Source: Microterricola viridarii
GTDB taxonomy: Bacteria; Actinomycetota; Actinomycetes; Actinomycetales; Microbacteriaceae
Reading direction: 5' to 3'
Assembly: GCF_900104895.1 (NCBI RefSeq)
Contig: NZ_LT629742.1
Location: forward strand, 2,542,001 to 2,606,000
Length of the DNA: 64,000 nucleotides
Numbering within the stretch: position 1 is the first letter of the stretch; the number at the start of each line of letters is the position of its first letter. The translations under genes and the position numbers were made by a program. A model generated the notes under the pieces. It saw nothing but the letters and a program-made list of their open reading frames with translations, was not told the origin of the DNA and searched no databases. Positions 55,966-64,000 of the stretch are shown here, in pieces.

Positions 55966-56781
55966 GTGCACGTTCTCTCCGTCAGCTCCCTCAAGGGAGG
56001 CGTCGGCAAGACCACAGTGACTCTGGGTCTTGCATCGGCGGCCTTCGCGCGCGGCATCCGAACCCTCGTGGTGGATTTGGACCCACAATCCGACGTGTCG
56101 ACAGGCATGGATATCCAGCTCGCGGGCCACCTCAATGTCGCCGATGTGCTCGCCGCGCCCAAAGAAAAGGTCGTTCGCTCGGCCATCGCGCCCTCCGGCT
56201 GGACCAAGGGGCGCGCCGGCAGCGTGATCGACGTGATGATCGGCAGCCCGTCCGCCATCAACTTCGACGGCCCGCACCCGAGCATCCGTGACATCTGGAA
56301 GCTCGAAGAAGCACTGGCGAATGTTGAGAAAGATTACGAACTCGTCCTCATCGACTGCGCGCCGTCGCTGAACGCGCTCACCCGCACCGCCTGGGCGGCC
56401 AGCGACCGCGTCGCCGTGGTCACCGAGCCCGGCCTGTTCTCGGTCGCCGCCGCCGACCGCGCGCTGCGCGCGATCGAGGAGATCCGCCGCGGGCTGTCGC
56501 CGCGCCTGCAGCCGCTCGGCATCATCGTGAACCGCGCCCGCACCGCCTCGCTGGAGCACCAGTTCCGCATCAAGGAGCTGCGCGACATGTTCGGCCCGCT
56601 GGTGCTCAGCCCCCAGCTGCCCGAGCGCACCTCGCTGCAGCAGGCACAGGGCGCGGCCCAGCCGCTGCACATCTGGCCGGGCGACAGCGCCCAGGAGATG
56701 GCGCGCTACTTCGACCAGCTGCTGGACAGGGTGCTGCGCACCGCGAAGATCGAGAAGTACGCGGAGACGCCGGGCGCCTAG
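55966..56781 (+). CDS. ParA/Soj-family ATPase
   Basis: 271 residues from GTG 55966. Deviant Walker A KGGVGKTT at residues 10-17, VVDLDPQSDVSTGM, and LVLIDCAPSLNALTR. No parB, parS-like cluster or scpAB is adjacent, so this is probably not the chromosome-segregating ParA but one of the extra ParA paralogues (Rv1708-like). Divergent from pyc with 76 bp between starts. Confidence 0.88.
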   Translation: MHVLSVSSLKGGVGKTTVTLGLASAAFARGIRTLVVDLDPQSDVSTGMDIQLAGHLNVADVLAAPKEKVVRSAIAPSGWTKGRAGSVIDVMIGSPSAINFDGPHPSIRDIWKLEEALANVEKDYELVLIDCAPSLNALTRTAWAASDRVAVVTEPGLFSVAAADRALRAIEEIRRGLSPRLQPLGIIVNRARTASLEHQFRIKELRDMFGPLVLSPQLPERTSLQQAQGAAQPLHIWPGDSAQEMARYFDQLLDRVLRTAKIEKYAETPGA

Positions 56782-56896
56782 CCCCGGTGCGCCCGCGCCG
56801 TCAGCCGTTCAGCGGACGCGACGGCCGACGCGCCGTGGAAACGTGCCGAAATACGCCTTTTCGCGGTCCGCATCCGCTGACCGGCAGGCGGCGCCC

Positions 56897-56939
56897 GGTT
56901 CCGACAGGCTCAACCAGCGGATGCAGGCTCAGCCAGCGG
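56897..56939. repeat. Dispersed repeat copies (GACAGGCTCAACCAGCGG core)
   Basis: gacaggctcaaccagcgg at about 56903-56920 followed by caggctcagccagcgg at 56924-56939, a direct duplication of the core found in the palindrome at 40866-40915. In the 220-bp gap between the convergent parA and merR genes; nothing else recognised there. Confidence 0.65.
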
Positions 56940-57001
56940 CGGCGTCCAGCGTGAGGCTTCCGCTGATCGAGTGGGCCGTCTGCGGCCGTGTCGAGGTCCG
57001 G

Positions 57002-57550
57002 TTAGGAGATCTTCTTGCGGGTGGCGCGGCGAGCGGCGAGCTCGTCGCCGGCATCCGTCTGCACGTTGAGCTCGACCAGGCTGGTCTCCACCTCGCGCAG
57101 CACCTTGCCGACGGCGATGCCGAAGACGCCCTGCCCGCGGCTGACCAGGTCGATGACCTCGTCGTCGGAGGTGCAGAGGTAGACGCTGGCGCCGTCGCTC
57201 ATCAGGGTGGTCTGGGCGAGGTCGCTGACCCCGCTCTCGCGCAGCTGGTTGACGGCCGTGCGGATCTGCTGGAGCGAGATGCCGGTGTCGAGCAGGCGCT
57301 TGACGAGCTTGAGGACGAGGATGTCGCGGAAGCCGTAAAGCCGTTGCGAACCGGAGCCGGCGGCCCCGCGCACGGTGGGCTCGACGAGCTCGGTGCGGGC
57401 CCAGTAGTCCAGCTGGCGGTAGGTGATGCCGGCCGCACGGGCCGCCACGGCGCCGCGGTAACCGGCGGAGTCGTCGAGTTCGGGCAGGCCGTCGGTGAAG
57501 AGCAGACCGAGGTCGTAGCGGTCGTGCTCGCTTCGACTGAGTTCACTCAT
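57002..57550 (-). CDS. MerR family transcriptional regulator (Rv1830/McdR-like)
   Basis: 182 residues from ATG 57550 (AGAGG upstream). MerR-type winged helix with AAGITYRQLDYWARTELVEPTVRGAAGSGSQRLYGFRDILVL and a C-terminal dimerisation region. In mycobacteria this family member is coded close to garA and ftsR and controls cell division; here the same neighbours are present but the bifunctional nuclease gene between them is absent. Confidence 0.87.
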   Translation of the reverse strand: MSELSRSEHDRYDLGLLFTDGLPELDDSAGYRGAVAARAAGITYRQLDYWARTELVEPTVRGAAGSGSQRLYGFRDILVLKLVKRLLDTGISLQQIRTAVNQLRESGVSDLAQTTLMSDGASVYLCTSDDEVIDLVSRGQGVFGIAVGKVLREVETSLVELNVQTDAGDELAARRATRKKIS

Positions 57551-57662
57551 GCGATTGCCTCTCAAACGGTGCAGGGCGTCGTTCGCCCCACACGTGCAAC
57601 GCTATCGACAGCGAGGCCCCCCGGCAACGACATCCGCGCAATGGATTCGGCGTGTCGCCTGG

Positions 57663-58358
57663 TCACGATGTCAGGCGGCCGAGCGCCGAGCGGATCAGGC
57701 TGCTGCGCACCACCGCGAGCTGCCCGGCGATGTCGTGCGCGCGCTCCGCGGCCTGTGCCCTGCTGGAGGAGTCCCGGCGCCGCGCGAGCGGTGCGAGGGC
57801 CGATTCGATGAGGCCGAGCTCGCGCTCCGCTGCCCCGCGGAAGCCGCGGAGGTGGCGTGGCTCGATGCCGGATCGCTGCAGTTCGACGAGGGCGCACACC
57901 ACGTTGAGGGTGTCGTCGGTGTAGACCTCGGAGGGCGAGACGAGCGAGGCGGAGATGGCGTCGTCGAGCAGCGCGGCGGAGGCACCGGATTCGCGCAGCA
58001 GCTCGTCGCGGCTGTACCGGCGCACGGCGGAGAGCATGGACGGACCGGAGACGACCCCAGGCAGGGCGGGCTCGCGCCCGGCGTCCAGCTCGTCTAGGTA
58101 GGTGCGGATCACCTTGAGCGGCAGGTACTGGTCGCGCTGCATCGACAAGATCAGCCGCAGCCGGTCCACGTCGGCGGCGCAGAACTTGCGGTAGCCGGAA
58201 TCGGTGCGCGCCGGCGTGACCAGCCCCTGCTCCTCCAGGAAGCGAAGCTTGGAGGGGGTGAGGTCGGGAAACTCCGGGTTCAGCCTGGCCAACACCTGCC
58301 CGATGCTCAGCATCGGGGCCGGCCCGGCGCTGCGAGCCCTGGCCGTGGAGGCGGGCAC
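57663..58358 (-). CDS. ftsR: MerR family regulator FtsR
   Basis: 231 residues. MerR-like N-terminus MLSIGQVLARLNPEFPDLTPSKLRFLEEQGLVTPARTDSGYRKF split by normal turns, then a long helical effector-like domain. The Corynebacterium homologue activates ftsZ; the mycobacterial one is Rv1828. The GTG start shares one base with the stop of the FHA gene, so the two are coupled, as in other actinobacteria. ftsZ is in this window at 23043. Confidence 0.86.
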   Translation of the reverse strand: MPASTARARSAGPAPMLSIGQVLARLNPEFPDLTPSKLRFLEEQGLVTPARTDSGYRKFCAADVDRLRLILSMQRDQYLPLKVIRTYLDELDAGREPALPGVVSGPSMLSAVRRYSRDELLRESGASAALLDDAISASLVSPSEVYTDDTLNVVCALVELQRSGIEPRHLRGFRGAAERELGLIESALAPLARRRDSSSRAQAAERAHDIAGQLAVVRSSLIRSALGRLTS

Positions 58359-58861
58359 TACTCGCTCGCCGTTTGTGCCAGGTCGCGCCGGGAGGCGTAG
58401 AAGGTGAGGCGGAACTTGCCCACCTGGACTTCTGCGCCATCGCTGAGGAGTGCGGTTTCGATGCGCACGCCGTCGAAGTAGGTGCCGTTCAGCGAGCCGA
58501 GGTCCTTGACCTCGAATGCGGTGCCGTGGCGCAGGAACTCGGCGTGCCGGCGCGAGACGGTGACGTCATCGAGGAAGATGTCGGCATCCGGGTGGCGGCC
58601 GGCGCTCGTGACGTCGCCGTCCAGGAGGAATCTGGCCCCTGTATTGGGGCCACGGCGAACGATCAGAATCGCAGATCCGGAGGGCAGCGCAGAGATCGCA
58701 TCCGCCTCTTCCTCGCTGATATCGCCGTCGATCGACACAAGCTGCGCGGCCAGTTCGCGGCTGAAAGCCAGCGTCGTGTCCACCAGTTTCGGGTGCGCTT
58801 GTGTGTGGTCCAACGGCGCAGCACCCTCGTTGTTCGAGTTCTTCTGCTCGGAATCGCCCAC
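58358..58861 (-). CDS. FHA-domain protein, OdhI/GarA-type inhibitor of 2-oxoglutarate dehydrogenase
   Basis: 167 residues from GTG 58861 (GGGGAGG upstream). A flexible N-terminus carries VDTT (Thr29-Thr30) at the place of the phospho-acceptor TT of OdhI/GarA. Then comes the FHA domain (about 65-160) with GRHPDADIFLDDVTVSRRHAEF and DLGSLNGTYFDGVRIE. Unphosphorylated OdhI/GarA blocks 2-oxoglutarate dehydrogenase and shifts flux to glutamate; phosphorylation by Ser/Thr kinases relieves this. Conserved neighbour of ftsR. Confidence 0.9.
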   Translation of the reverse strand: MGDSEQKNSNNEGAAPLDHTQAHPKLVDTTLAFSRELAAQLVSIDGDISEEEADAISALPSGSAILIVRRGPNTGARFLLDGDVTSAGRHPDADIFLDDVTVSRRHAEFLRHGTAFEVKDLGSLNGTYFDGVRIETALLSDGAEVQVGKFRLTFYASRRDLAQTASE

Positions 58862-58872
58862 GGTAACCTCCC

Positions 58873-59496
58873 CTAGGGTTCCAGCGTATCGGATTGGCGG
58901 GGCAGGGATGCGCGGGCAAGCCGAATCGCGCGCACAGTTTCGATCAGGTAGATGGCGCCGGCCCACCAATACAGGAACGCCCCCCAGAGCGTGATCGCCC
59001 AGGCGATGGGCTGGCTGAACACGGCGATCGCCGGCACGGCCAGCCCCAGCATGATCAGCGGCAGCCCGAGGAAGAGGGCGAAGGTGGCCACCTTGCCGAG
59101 CTGGTGCACCGGGAGCGGGCCGTAGCCGTAGTTGGCCAGGATGACGCCGAGCACCAGGAGGAAGACGTCCCGACCCACGATGAGACCGACGATCCACCAC
59201 GGCACGAGGTCGCGCCAGGCCAGCCCAATGATCGCGGCGAAGATGTAGAGCCGGTCGGCAGCCGGGTCGAGCAGCTGGCCGAGCCTGCTCATCTGGTTGA
59301 ACCGACGGGCGATGTAGCCGTCGAGGAAGTCACTGACGCTGGAGATGACGAGCACGATGAGGGCCGCGGCATCCTGTCCCTGCACCAGGAAGGCGAGGAA
59401 GACGGGCACCAGCAGGAGCCGGGAGAAGCTGAGCAGGTTGGGCACCGTGAGCACCCGGTCGCTCACCTGCGCCTGCCCGGTCTCGTTCCCGCTCAC
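58873..59496 (-). CDS. CDP-alcohol phosphatidyltransferase (PgsA-like)
   Basis: Membrane enzyme of 207 residues and about six spans. The full family signature is present: Asp56-x2-Asp59-Gly60-x2-Ala63-Arg64-x8-Gly73-x3-Asp77-x3-Asp81. It probably makes phosphatidylglycerophosphate or cardiolipin (relatives near garA in mycobacteria are PgsA2); the acceptor alcohol cannot be decided. It ends 11 bp before the FHA gene. Confidence 0.88.
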   Translation of the reverse strand: MSGNETGQAQVSDRVLTVPNLLSFSRLLLVPVFLAFLVQGQDAAALIVLVISSVSDFLDGYIARRFNQMSRLGQLLDPAADRLYIFAAIIGLAWRDLVPWWIVGLIVGRDVFLLVLGVILANYGYGPLPVHQLGKVATFALFLGLPLIMLGLAVPAIAVFSQPIAWAITLWGAFLYWWAGAIYLIETVRAIRLARASLPRQSDTLEP

Positions 59497-59506
59497 GGTG
59501 TCGAGT

Positions 59507-60004
59507 CTAGCCAGCGGCCGTGCCGGGGAGGCGGAGGCGCAGGCTCGGCCAGCTCGCGGCGAAGCCCGGGTGCAGGGCGCGCTCCGCGACCAGCTCCGGC
59601 CGCACCCATTCCAGCGCGATGCTCTCCGGGTCGCTGATGACCGCCTCGAACGGCGTCACCACCTCGGCGATCACGGTGGTGTAGCTCCACACGCCGCGAT
59701 CCAGCACGGAGGTCCCGAGAACTCGCACGGCGGTGGCCGGAACGCCGGCCTCCTCGTTGGCCTCGCGTAGGGCGGCATCCGCCGCGCTCTCACCCTCGTG
59801 CCTGGCGCCGCCCGGCAGCCCCCAGGTGCCGCCGTGGTGGCTCCACTCCGCGCGGTGCTGCAACAGCACGCCCCGGCGCGCGTCGGCGACCAGCAGGCCG
59901 GCCGCCCCGTAGCGGCCCCAGAACTTGCTGCCGTCCGGGCCGAACACCCAGGCGTCGCCGTTGTCGCGCGGTGCGGATGCCGGCGGGAATGGGTTCAGGG
60001 TCAT
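59507..60004 (-). CDS. Nudix hydrolase
   Basis: 165 residues with the complete Nudix box from GGARHEGES to LREANEEAGV (Gx5Ex7REUxEExGU) after WGLPGG. Hydrolyses some nucleoside-diphosphate-linked compound; substrate unknown. ATG 60004. Divergent from the S4 gene, with 99 bp of C-rich imperfect repeats in between. Confidence 0.88.
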   Translation of the reverse strand: MTLNPFPPASAPRDNGDAWVFGPDGSKFWGRYGAAGLLVADARRGVLLQHRAEWSHHGGTWGLPGGARHEGESAADAALREANEEAGVPATAVRVLGTSVLDRGVWSYTTVIAEVVTPFEAVISDPESIALEWVRPELVAERALHPGFAASWPSLRLRLPGTAAG

Positions 60005-60091
60005 GGTGCCTCCATGCCAAGGCTACGCTCCCGCGGCCCCAAGGCAGGGCACAGGGCTCCCCCGGCCCCGTGCCAGGGCACGCGGCTCCCC

Positions 60092-60097
60092 TAGTCT
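60092..60097 (+). promoter_or_regulatory. Candidate -10 box (leaderless) of the S4-domain gene
   Basis: TAGTCT, six bases (GGAGAG), then ATG 60104. GGAG may also act as a Shine-Dalgarno. Confidence 0.5.
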
Positions 60098-60103
60098 GGA
60101 GAG

Positions 60104-60499
60104 ATGGCACAGGAAGGCACGGCACGCGTCGACAGTTGGCTCTGGGCCGTGAGGCTGTTCAAGACGCGCTCCGCGGCGACCGCGGCCTCCCGGGCCGGCC
60201 ATGTGCGCATCAACGGCGAGCGGGTCAAGGCGGCGCAGGGCGTGCGGATCGGTGACGAGGTGCGCATTCGGATCTCCGGCTTCGACCGGATCGTCGAGGT
60301 GCGCCGCCTGGTGGTCAAGCGCGTCGGGGCGGACATCGCCGCCGAGTGCCTCATCGACAAGACGCCTCCGCCGCCCCCGAAGTCGGAGATGGCCCTGCTT
60401 CCGGTGCGCGACAGGGGCGCCGGGCGACCGACGAAGCGCGACCGCCGCGAGATCGAGAAACTGCGCGGGAACCGCGATCAGGACGAGGAAAGAGAATAG
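60104..60499 (+). CDS. S4-domain RNA-binding protein (Hsp15/RlbA-like)
   Basis: 131 residues. S4 fold from ARVDSWLWAVRLFKTRSAAT through GHVRINGERVKAAQGVRIGDEVRI, then a basic, Pro-rich tail with KRDRREIEKLRG. Relatives bind free 50S subunits with stalled nascent chains. Probably cytosolic. Confidence 0.88.
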   Translation: MAQEGTARVDSWLWAVRLFKTRSAATAASRAGHVRINGERVKAAQGVRIGDEVRIRISGFDRIVEVRRLVVKRVGADIAAECLIDKTPPPPPKSEMALLPVRDRGAGRPTKRDRREIEKLRGNRDQDEERE

Positions 60500-60536
60500 T
60501 CCTCATCACATGTCGATATCGGCATGCAGGCGGACG

Positions 60537-60542
60537 TAAAGT
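60537..60542 (+). promoter_or_regulatory. Candidate -10 box (leaderless) of the second acyltransferase gene
   Basis: TAAAGT, six bases (TCAGCT), then ATG 60549. No Shine-Dalgarno is visible, which makes this one of the cleaner leaderless candidates. Confidence 0.52.
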
Positions 60543-60548
60543 TCAGCT

Positions 60549-61337
60549 ATGGCTACCCACGGCAGCGAACCTATCTATTCCAGCGCGGTCGCGGTGGGGC
60601 GCTCGGTCTTCGGCCTCCTGCGCCTCCAGCGCAAGGTCACCGGCATCGAGCACGTGCCGAACGAGGGTGGCGCGATCCTGGCGATCACGCACTTCGGCTA
60701 TCTGGACTTCGCCCTGACCGAGTGGGTCATCTGGTGCCACAATCGGCGCAAGGTGCGCTTCATGGCCAAGGAGAGCGTCTTCGCCAAGCCCGTGCTGGGC
60801 TTCCTGCTGCGCGGGATGCGCCACATCCCGGTGAACATGAAGGCCGGCGCCGCCGCCTTCGACTCCGCCGTCACCGCGCTCAAGGCCGGCGAGCTCCTCG
60901 GTGTCTTCCCCGAGGCCGGCGTGAACGCGTCGTTCACGGTGCGCGATCTGAAGACCGGCGCCGTGCGGCTCGCGGCCCAGGCCGGGGTGCCGATCATCCC
61001 CGTCGCCGTGTGGGGCGGGCACCGCGTGCTGACCAAGAACCACAAGCCGACGCTGCGGGACGCCTACAAGACGCTCGTCAGCGTGACCTTCGGCCCGCCC
61101 ATCACGATCGGCCCCACCGCCGACCCCGTCGAGCTCACCCACGCCCTGCACGCGGAACTGCAGACGATGGTGGACACGCTGCAGAGCGAGTACCCGGTGG
61201 ACGGCACCGGCCAGTGGTGGCAGCCCCGCCACCTGAGCGGCACCGCGCCGACCCCCGAGGAGGCCGCGGCGGCGGATGCGGAGCGGAAGCTCCGGCGCGA
61301 GGCCGAGGCGGCCGAGCGGGCGCGGAAGACCCCGTAA
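60549..61337 (+). CDS. PlsC-type lysophospholipid acyltransferase
   Basis: 262 residues with HX4D motif His48-Asp53 (THFGYLD), VFPEAGVNASFTVRDLKTGAVRLA and VPIIPVAVWGGHRV. The C-terminal 50 residues are charged and helical. Second acyltransferase of this family in the window (other at 46478). Acceptor unknown; leaderless-type start. Confidence 0.88.
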   Translation: MATHGSEPIYSSAVAVGRSVFGLLRLQRKVTGIEHVPNEGGAILAITHFGYLDFALTEWVIWCHNRRKVRFMAKESVFAKPVLGFLLRGMRHIPVNMKAGAAAFDSAVTALKAGELLGVFPEAGVNASFTVRDLKTGAVRLAAQAGVPIIPVAVWGGHRVLTKNHKPTLRDAYKTLVSVTFGPPITIGPTADPVELTHALHAELQTMVDTLQSEYPVDGTGQWWQPRHLSGTAPTPEEAAAADAERKLRREAEAAERARKTP

Positions 61338-61371
61338 CCCGCCCGCCGGGCCCGGGGCCCTGCCCCGCGCG

Positions 61372-62826
61372 TCAGACGGCCGCGCGTGCCGGCAACACCC
61401 GCGGGTGGCTCTCGGCCATCACCTCGAGCACCCGGACCACCTGGCAGCTGTAGCCGAACTCGTTGTCGTACCAGACGTAGAGGATCAGGTTGTTGTCGGT
61501 GGCGATGGTGGCCAGGCCGTCGACGATGCCGGCGCGGTGTGAGCCGACGAAGTCACTCGAGACGATGTCCGGCGAGTCGACGAAGTCGATCTGCTGGCGC
61601 AGTGTCGAGTTGAGCGAGAGTTCGCGCAGGTAGGCGTTGACCTCCTCGCGGTTGGGCGTCTTCTCCAACCGCAGGTTGAGGATCGCCAGCGACACGTTCG
61701 GGGTGGGCACCCGGATGGCGCTGCCGGTGAGCTTGCCGGCGAGCTCGGGCAGCGCCTTGGCGACGGCCTTGGCCGCACCGGTCTCGGTGATCACCATGTT
61801 CAGCGCCGCCGAACGCCCGCGGCGGTCGCCCGAGTGGAAGTTGTCGATCAGGTTCTGGTCGTTGGTGAAAGAGTGCACCGTCTCGACGTGGCCGTGCACG
61901 ACGCCGTAGCGCTCGTTGATGGCCTTCAGAACGGGCGTGATGGCGTTGGTGGTGCAGGACGCCGCGGAGAGGATCGTGTCCGACGCCTCGATCGCGTCGT
62001 GGTTGATGCCGTGCACGATGTTCTTGAGCGCGCCCTTGCCGGGTGCGGTGAGCAGCACGCGGGTGACGCCGGGGCAGGCGAGGTGCTGGCCGAGGCCCTC
62101 CGCGTCGCGCCAGCGTCCCGTGTTGTCGACGACGATGGCGTCGTGGATGCCGTACGCGGTGTAGTCGATGGAGGCGGGGTCGTTCGAGTAGATCACCTGG
62201 ATGAGGGTGCCGTTGGCGAGGATCGTGTTGTTCTCCTCGTCGACGCTGATGGTGCCGTCGAACGCGCCGTGCACCGAGTCGCGGCGCAGCAGGCTGGCCC
62301 GCTTGATCAGGTCGTTGGCCGAGCCCTTGCGCACGACGATGGCGCGCAGCTGCAGGCCGTCGCCGTGGCCGCCGTGGGCGATCAGGATGCGGGCCAGCAG
62401 GCGCCCGATGCGGCCGAAGCCGTAGAGCACGACGTCGGTGCCGCCGGTCGGGGCGGCGCCCTCGGCCGGGAGCACCGGGCTGATCTCCTCGCGGACGAAG
62501 TCTGCGAGCTCCTGCCCGGCACCGCGCTCGGCGTAGCCGGAGACGAGCCGGGCGATGTCGATGGAGGCCGGGCCGGGGCGGAGCGCCCGCAGCGCCTCGA
62601 GCACGCGCAGCGTGTCGTCGAGGTCCAGCTCGGTGTCGTCGACCTGCTTCGCGAACTTGTGGGCCTTGAGGATGCCGATGGCGGAGCGGTTGAGCAGTCG
62701 ACGTCCGTGAACGGAGGTCACCACCCCGTGGTCGCGGTAGAGCGAGCCGATGATCGGGATCATGGATTCAGCACGCTCCTCGCGACTGATCCAAAGCGTG
62801 CGGTGGTCGGTGAAGTGCTGAGTCAC
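61372..62826 (-). CDS. Glyceraldehyde-3-phosphate dehydrogenase, long GapB-like form
   Basis: 484 residues from GTG 62826 (AAAGGA six bases upstream). A helical N-terminal extension of about 130 residues precedes the classic GAPDH fold: GFGRIGR (136-142), catalytic Cys291 in SAASCTTNAITP, and WYDNEFGYSCQVVRVLE. The extension is the hallmark of the GapB/GapX type of corynebacteria, which favours the gluconeogenic direction. Pyruvate carboxylase in the same window fits such a role. Confidence 0.9.
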   Translation of the reverse strand: MTQHFTDHRTLWISREERAESMIPIIGSLYRDHGVVTSVHGRRLLNRSAIGILKAHKFAKQVDDTELDLDDTLRVLEALRALRPGPASIDIARLVSGYAERGAGQELADFVREEISPVLPAEGAAPTGGTDVVLYGFGRIGRLLARILIAHGGHGDGLQLRAIVVRKGSANDLIKRASLLRRDSVHGAFDGTISVDEENNTILANGTLIQVIYSNDPASIDYTAYGIHDAIVVDNTGRWRDAEGLGQHLACPGVTRVLLTAPGKGALKNIVHGINHDAIEASDTILSAASCTTNAITPVLKAINERYGVVHGHVETVHSFTNDQNLIDNFHSGDRRGRSAALNMVITETGAAKAVAKALPELAGKLTGSAIRVPTPNVSLAILNLRLEKTPNREEVNAYLRELSLNSTLRQQIDFVDSPDIVSSDFVGSHRAGIVDGLATIATDNNLILYVWYDNEFGYSCQVVRVLEVMAESHPRVLPARAAV

Positions 62827-62959
62827 GAAATTCCTTTGCGCGGCCAGCGCTGGTGGGTACACCGTGCGGGCCTCTTTGCCTGATGGGACATCGACAACTC
62901 TACGCAGCGGACCTGCCCCGCCCACCCGTTAACGCGCTCGGAACGGCGTTAAGAACGGC

Positions 62960-63991
62960 CTATTTTGACGTTTCGAGCAACTCCCGCACCCGCGGCGCCA
63001 CGGCGGTGCCGTAAAGTTCGATGCTGCTCATCAGCGCCGCGTGCGGCAGGGTGCCGTTGCTGTACTTGAGGTCGAAGCGGGAGGCCTGCAGGGCGCGCAC
63101 GGCGGCGGCGATCTTCTGGGCGACGGTCTCCGGTGATCCGACGTAGAGTGCGCCGTCCGGGCCGGCGGACTCCTCGAACTGCTCGCGGGTCATCGGCGGC
63201 CAGCCTCGCTCCCGGCCGATGCGCTGCTGCATCACCGCGTAGTGCGGCCAGAGCTCGTCCTTGGCCTGCTCGTCGGTCTCGGCGATGTGGCCGGGTGAGT
63301 GGATGCCGACGGGCTGCAGCGGCTGGCCGTACTGGGCCAGCGCACGGTGGTAGAGGTCGACGTAGGGGGCGAAGCGCACGGGGCTGCCGCCGATGATGGC
63401 GAGCATGAGGGGCAGGCCGTGGCGCGCGGTGCGCACGACCGACTCCGGGCTGCCGCCGACGCCGACCCAGGTGCGCAGGGTGCCGGACTCGGTGTGCGGG
63501 TAGACGTGCTGCTCGTTGAGGCCGGAGCGCACGGTGCCGTTCCAGCTGACCGGGCCTTGCTTGATCAGTTCGACGAAGAGTTCGAGCTTCTCCTCGAACA
63601 GCTCCTCGTAGCGTTCCAGCGGCAGTCCGAACAACGGGAATGACTCGGTGAAGGAGCCGCGGCCGAGGATGACCTCCGCGCGACCGCCGGAGAGGCCGTC
63701 GAGCGTCGCGAAGCGCTGGTAGACCCGGACGGGGTCGTCGCTGCTCAGCACGGTGACGGCGGAGCCCAGATGGATCCGCTCGGTCTGGCCGGCGATTGCC
63801 GCCAGCACGACCTCGGGCGCCGAGACGGCGAAGTCGGCGCGGTGGTGCTCGCCGACGCCGATGAAGTCGAGGCCGACCTTGTCGGCCAGCACGCCCTGCT
63901 GCACGAGGTTGCGCAGCACCTCCCCCTGCGAGAGCGGGTGGCCGTCCTGGTCGAAGGTGACGTCGCCGAAGGTGTCGACGCCGAGTTCCAC
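62960..63991 (-). CDS. LLM class flavin-dependent oxidoreductase
   Basis: 343-residue luciferase-like TIM-barrel protein (ELGVDTFGDV, GVGEHHRADFAVSAPEVVLAAIA, LGSAVTVLSSDDPVRVYQ, GRAEVILGRGSF). Uses FMN or F420; substrate unknown. The start is GTG 63991, nine bases from the window edge, so ribosome binding site and upstream context cannot be judged. Confidence 0.85.
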   Translation of the reverse strand: MELGVDTFGDVTFDQDGHPLSQGEVLRNLVQQGVLADKVGLDFIGVGEHHRADFAVSAPEVVLAAIAGQTERIHLGSAVTVLSSDDPVRVYQRFATLDGLSGGRAEVILGRGSFTESFPLFGLPLERYEELFEEKLELFVELIKQGPVSWNGTVRSGLNEQHVYPHTESGTLRTWVGVGGSPESVVRTARHGLPLMLAIIGGSPVRFAPYVDLYHRALAQYGQPLQPVGIHSPGHIAETDEQAKDELWPHYAVMQQRIGRERGWPPMTREQFEESAGPDGALYVGSPETVAQKIAAAVRALQASRFDLKYSNGTLPHAALMSSIELYGTAVAPRVRELLETSK

Positions 63992-64000
63992 TGATCGCGC

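Noticed and set aside
50274-56291. A 2005-codon open frame on the + strand
   Set aside because: It runs antisense to def, the EspI-like gene and pyc, which have clear motifs. Its translation is low-complexity Gly/Val/Ala/Asp/Arg-rich, a typical high-GC shadow.
60005-60091. C-rich imperfect ~30-bp repeats between the Nudix and S4 genes
   Set aside because: Units such as GGCAnnGGGCTCCCC recur about three times, but the match is loose and low-complexity; not worth a separate call.

Overview
This 64 kb window is chromosomal DNA from a high-GC Gram-positive actinobacterium. GC is roughly 70% by eye, GTG starts are frequent, and many gene pairs overlap by 4 bp (ATGA or GTGA). The gene content and order point to Micrococcales, most likely Microbacteriaceae: a complete dcw cluster with sepF and divIVA, a PASTA-domain kinase, class II DAHP synthase, FtsR and an OdhI/GarA-type FHA protein. 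The genus cannot be fixed from the window alone. Nearly all of it is core genome. I see no prophage, transposase, CRISPR array, rRNA or tRNA gene.

Layout, left to right. 1-5337: a cytochrome bd locus (cydA-cydB-cydD, the last cut by the window edge) transcribed leftwards, divergent from a BlaI/MecI-family repressor and an M56 metalloprotease. Two matching dyads lie between the divergent starts. 5426-6094: a DedA membrane protein. 6106-9960: a leftward osmoprotectant-type ABC operon headed by a TetR regulator. 10063-15467: App1-family protein, pyrD, nrdR, a small membrane protein, hisD and a flavin reductase. 15619-39008: an unbroken leftward block running (in transcription order) mraZ-rsmH-ftsL-ftsI-murE-murF-mraY-murD-ftsW-murG-murC-ftsQ-ftsZ-yggS-sepF-yggT-divIVA-lspA-rluD-dnaE, that is, lipid II synthesis, septum assembly and polar growth. 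39267-50146: DUF3040 protein, prenyl diphosphate synthase, Rv2175c-like protein, LysM hydrolase, PASTA kinase, class II DAHP synthase, acyltransferase, ROK glucokinase and acyl-CoA ligase. This matches the ancient actinobacterial gene neighbourhood known in mycobacteria as Rv2173-Rv2187. 50568-56781: peptide deformylase, an orphan EspI/MinD-like ATPase, pyruvate carboxylase and a ParA ATPase. 57002-63991: two MerR regulators, the FHA protein, a CDP-alcohol phosphatidyltransferase, Nudix, S4 and acyltransferase genes, a GapB-like GAPDH and an LLM oxidoreductase.

How it works together: the window is dominated by cell-wall synthesis and division (dcw cluster, LysM hydrolase, FtsR). It also carries pieces of Ser/Thr-kinase control: the PASTA kinase, an Rv2175c-type protein and an OdhI/GarA-type FHA switch. 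Central metabolism appears as pyruvate carboxylase, GapB, glucokinase and DAHP synthase. The more unusual signals are regulatory and structural: twin dyads between cydA and blaI; recurrent TAnnnT boxes six bases before start codons (leaderless-type promoters); two opposed pairs of MraZ-type boxes; an A7 run near the end of murF whose -1 frame runs open into mraY; and palindromes or repeats in every convergent gap longer than 50 bp.
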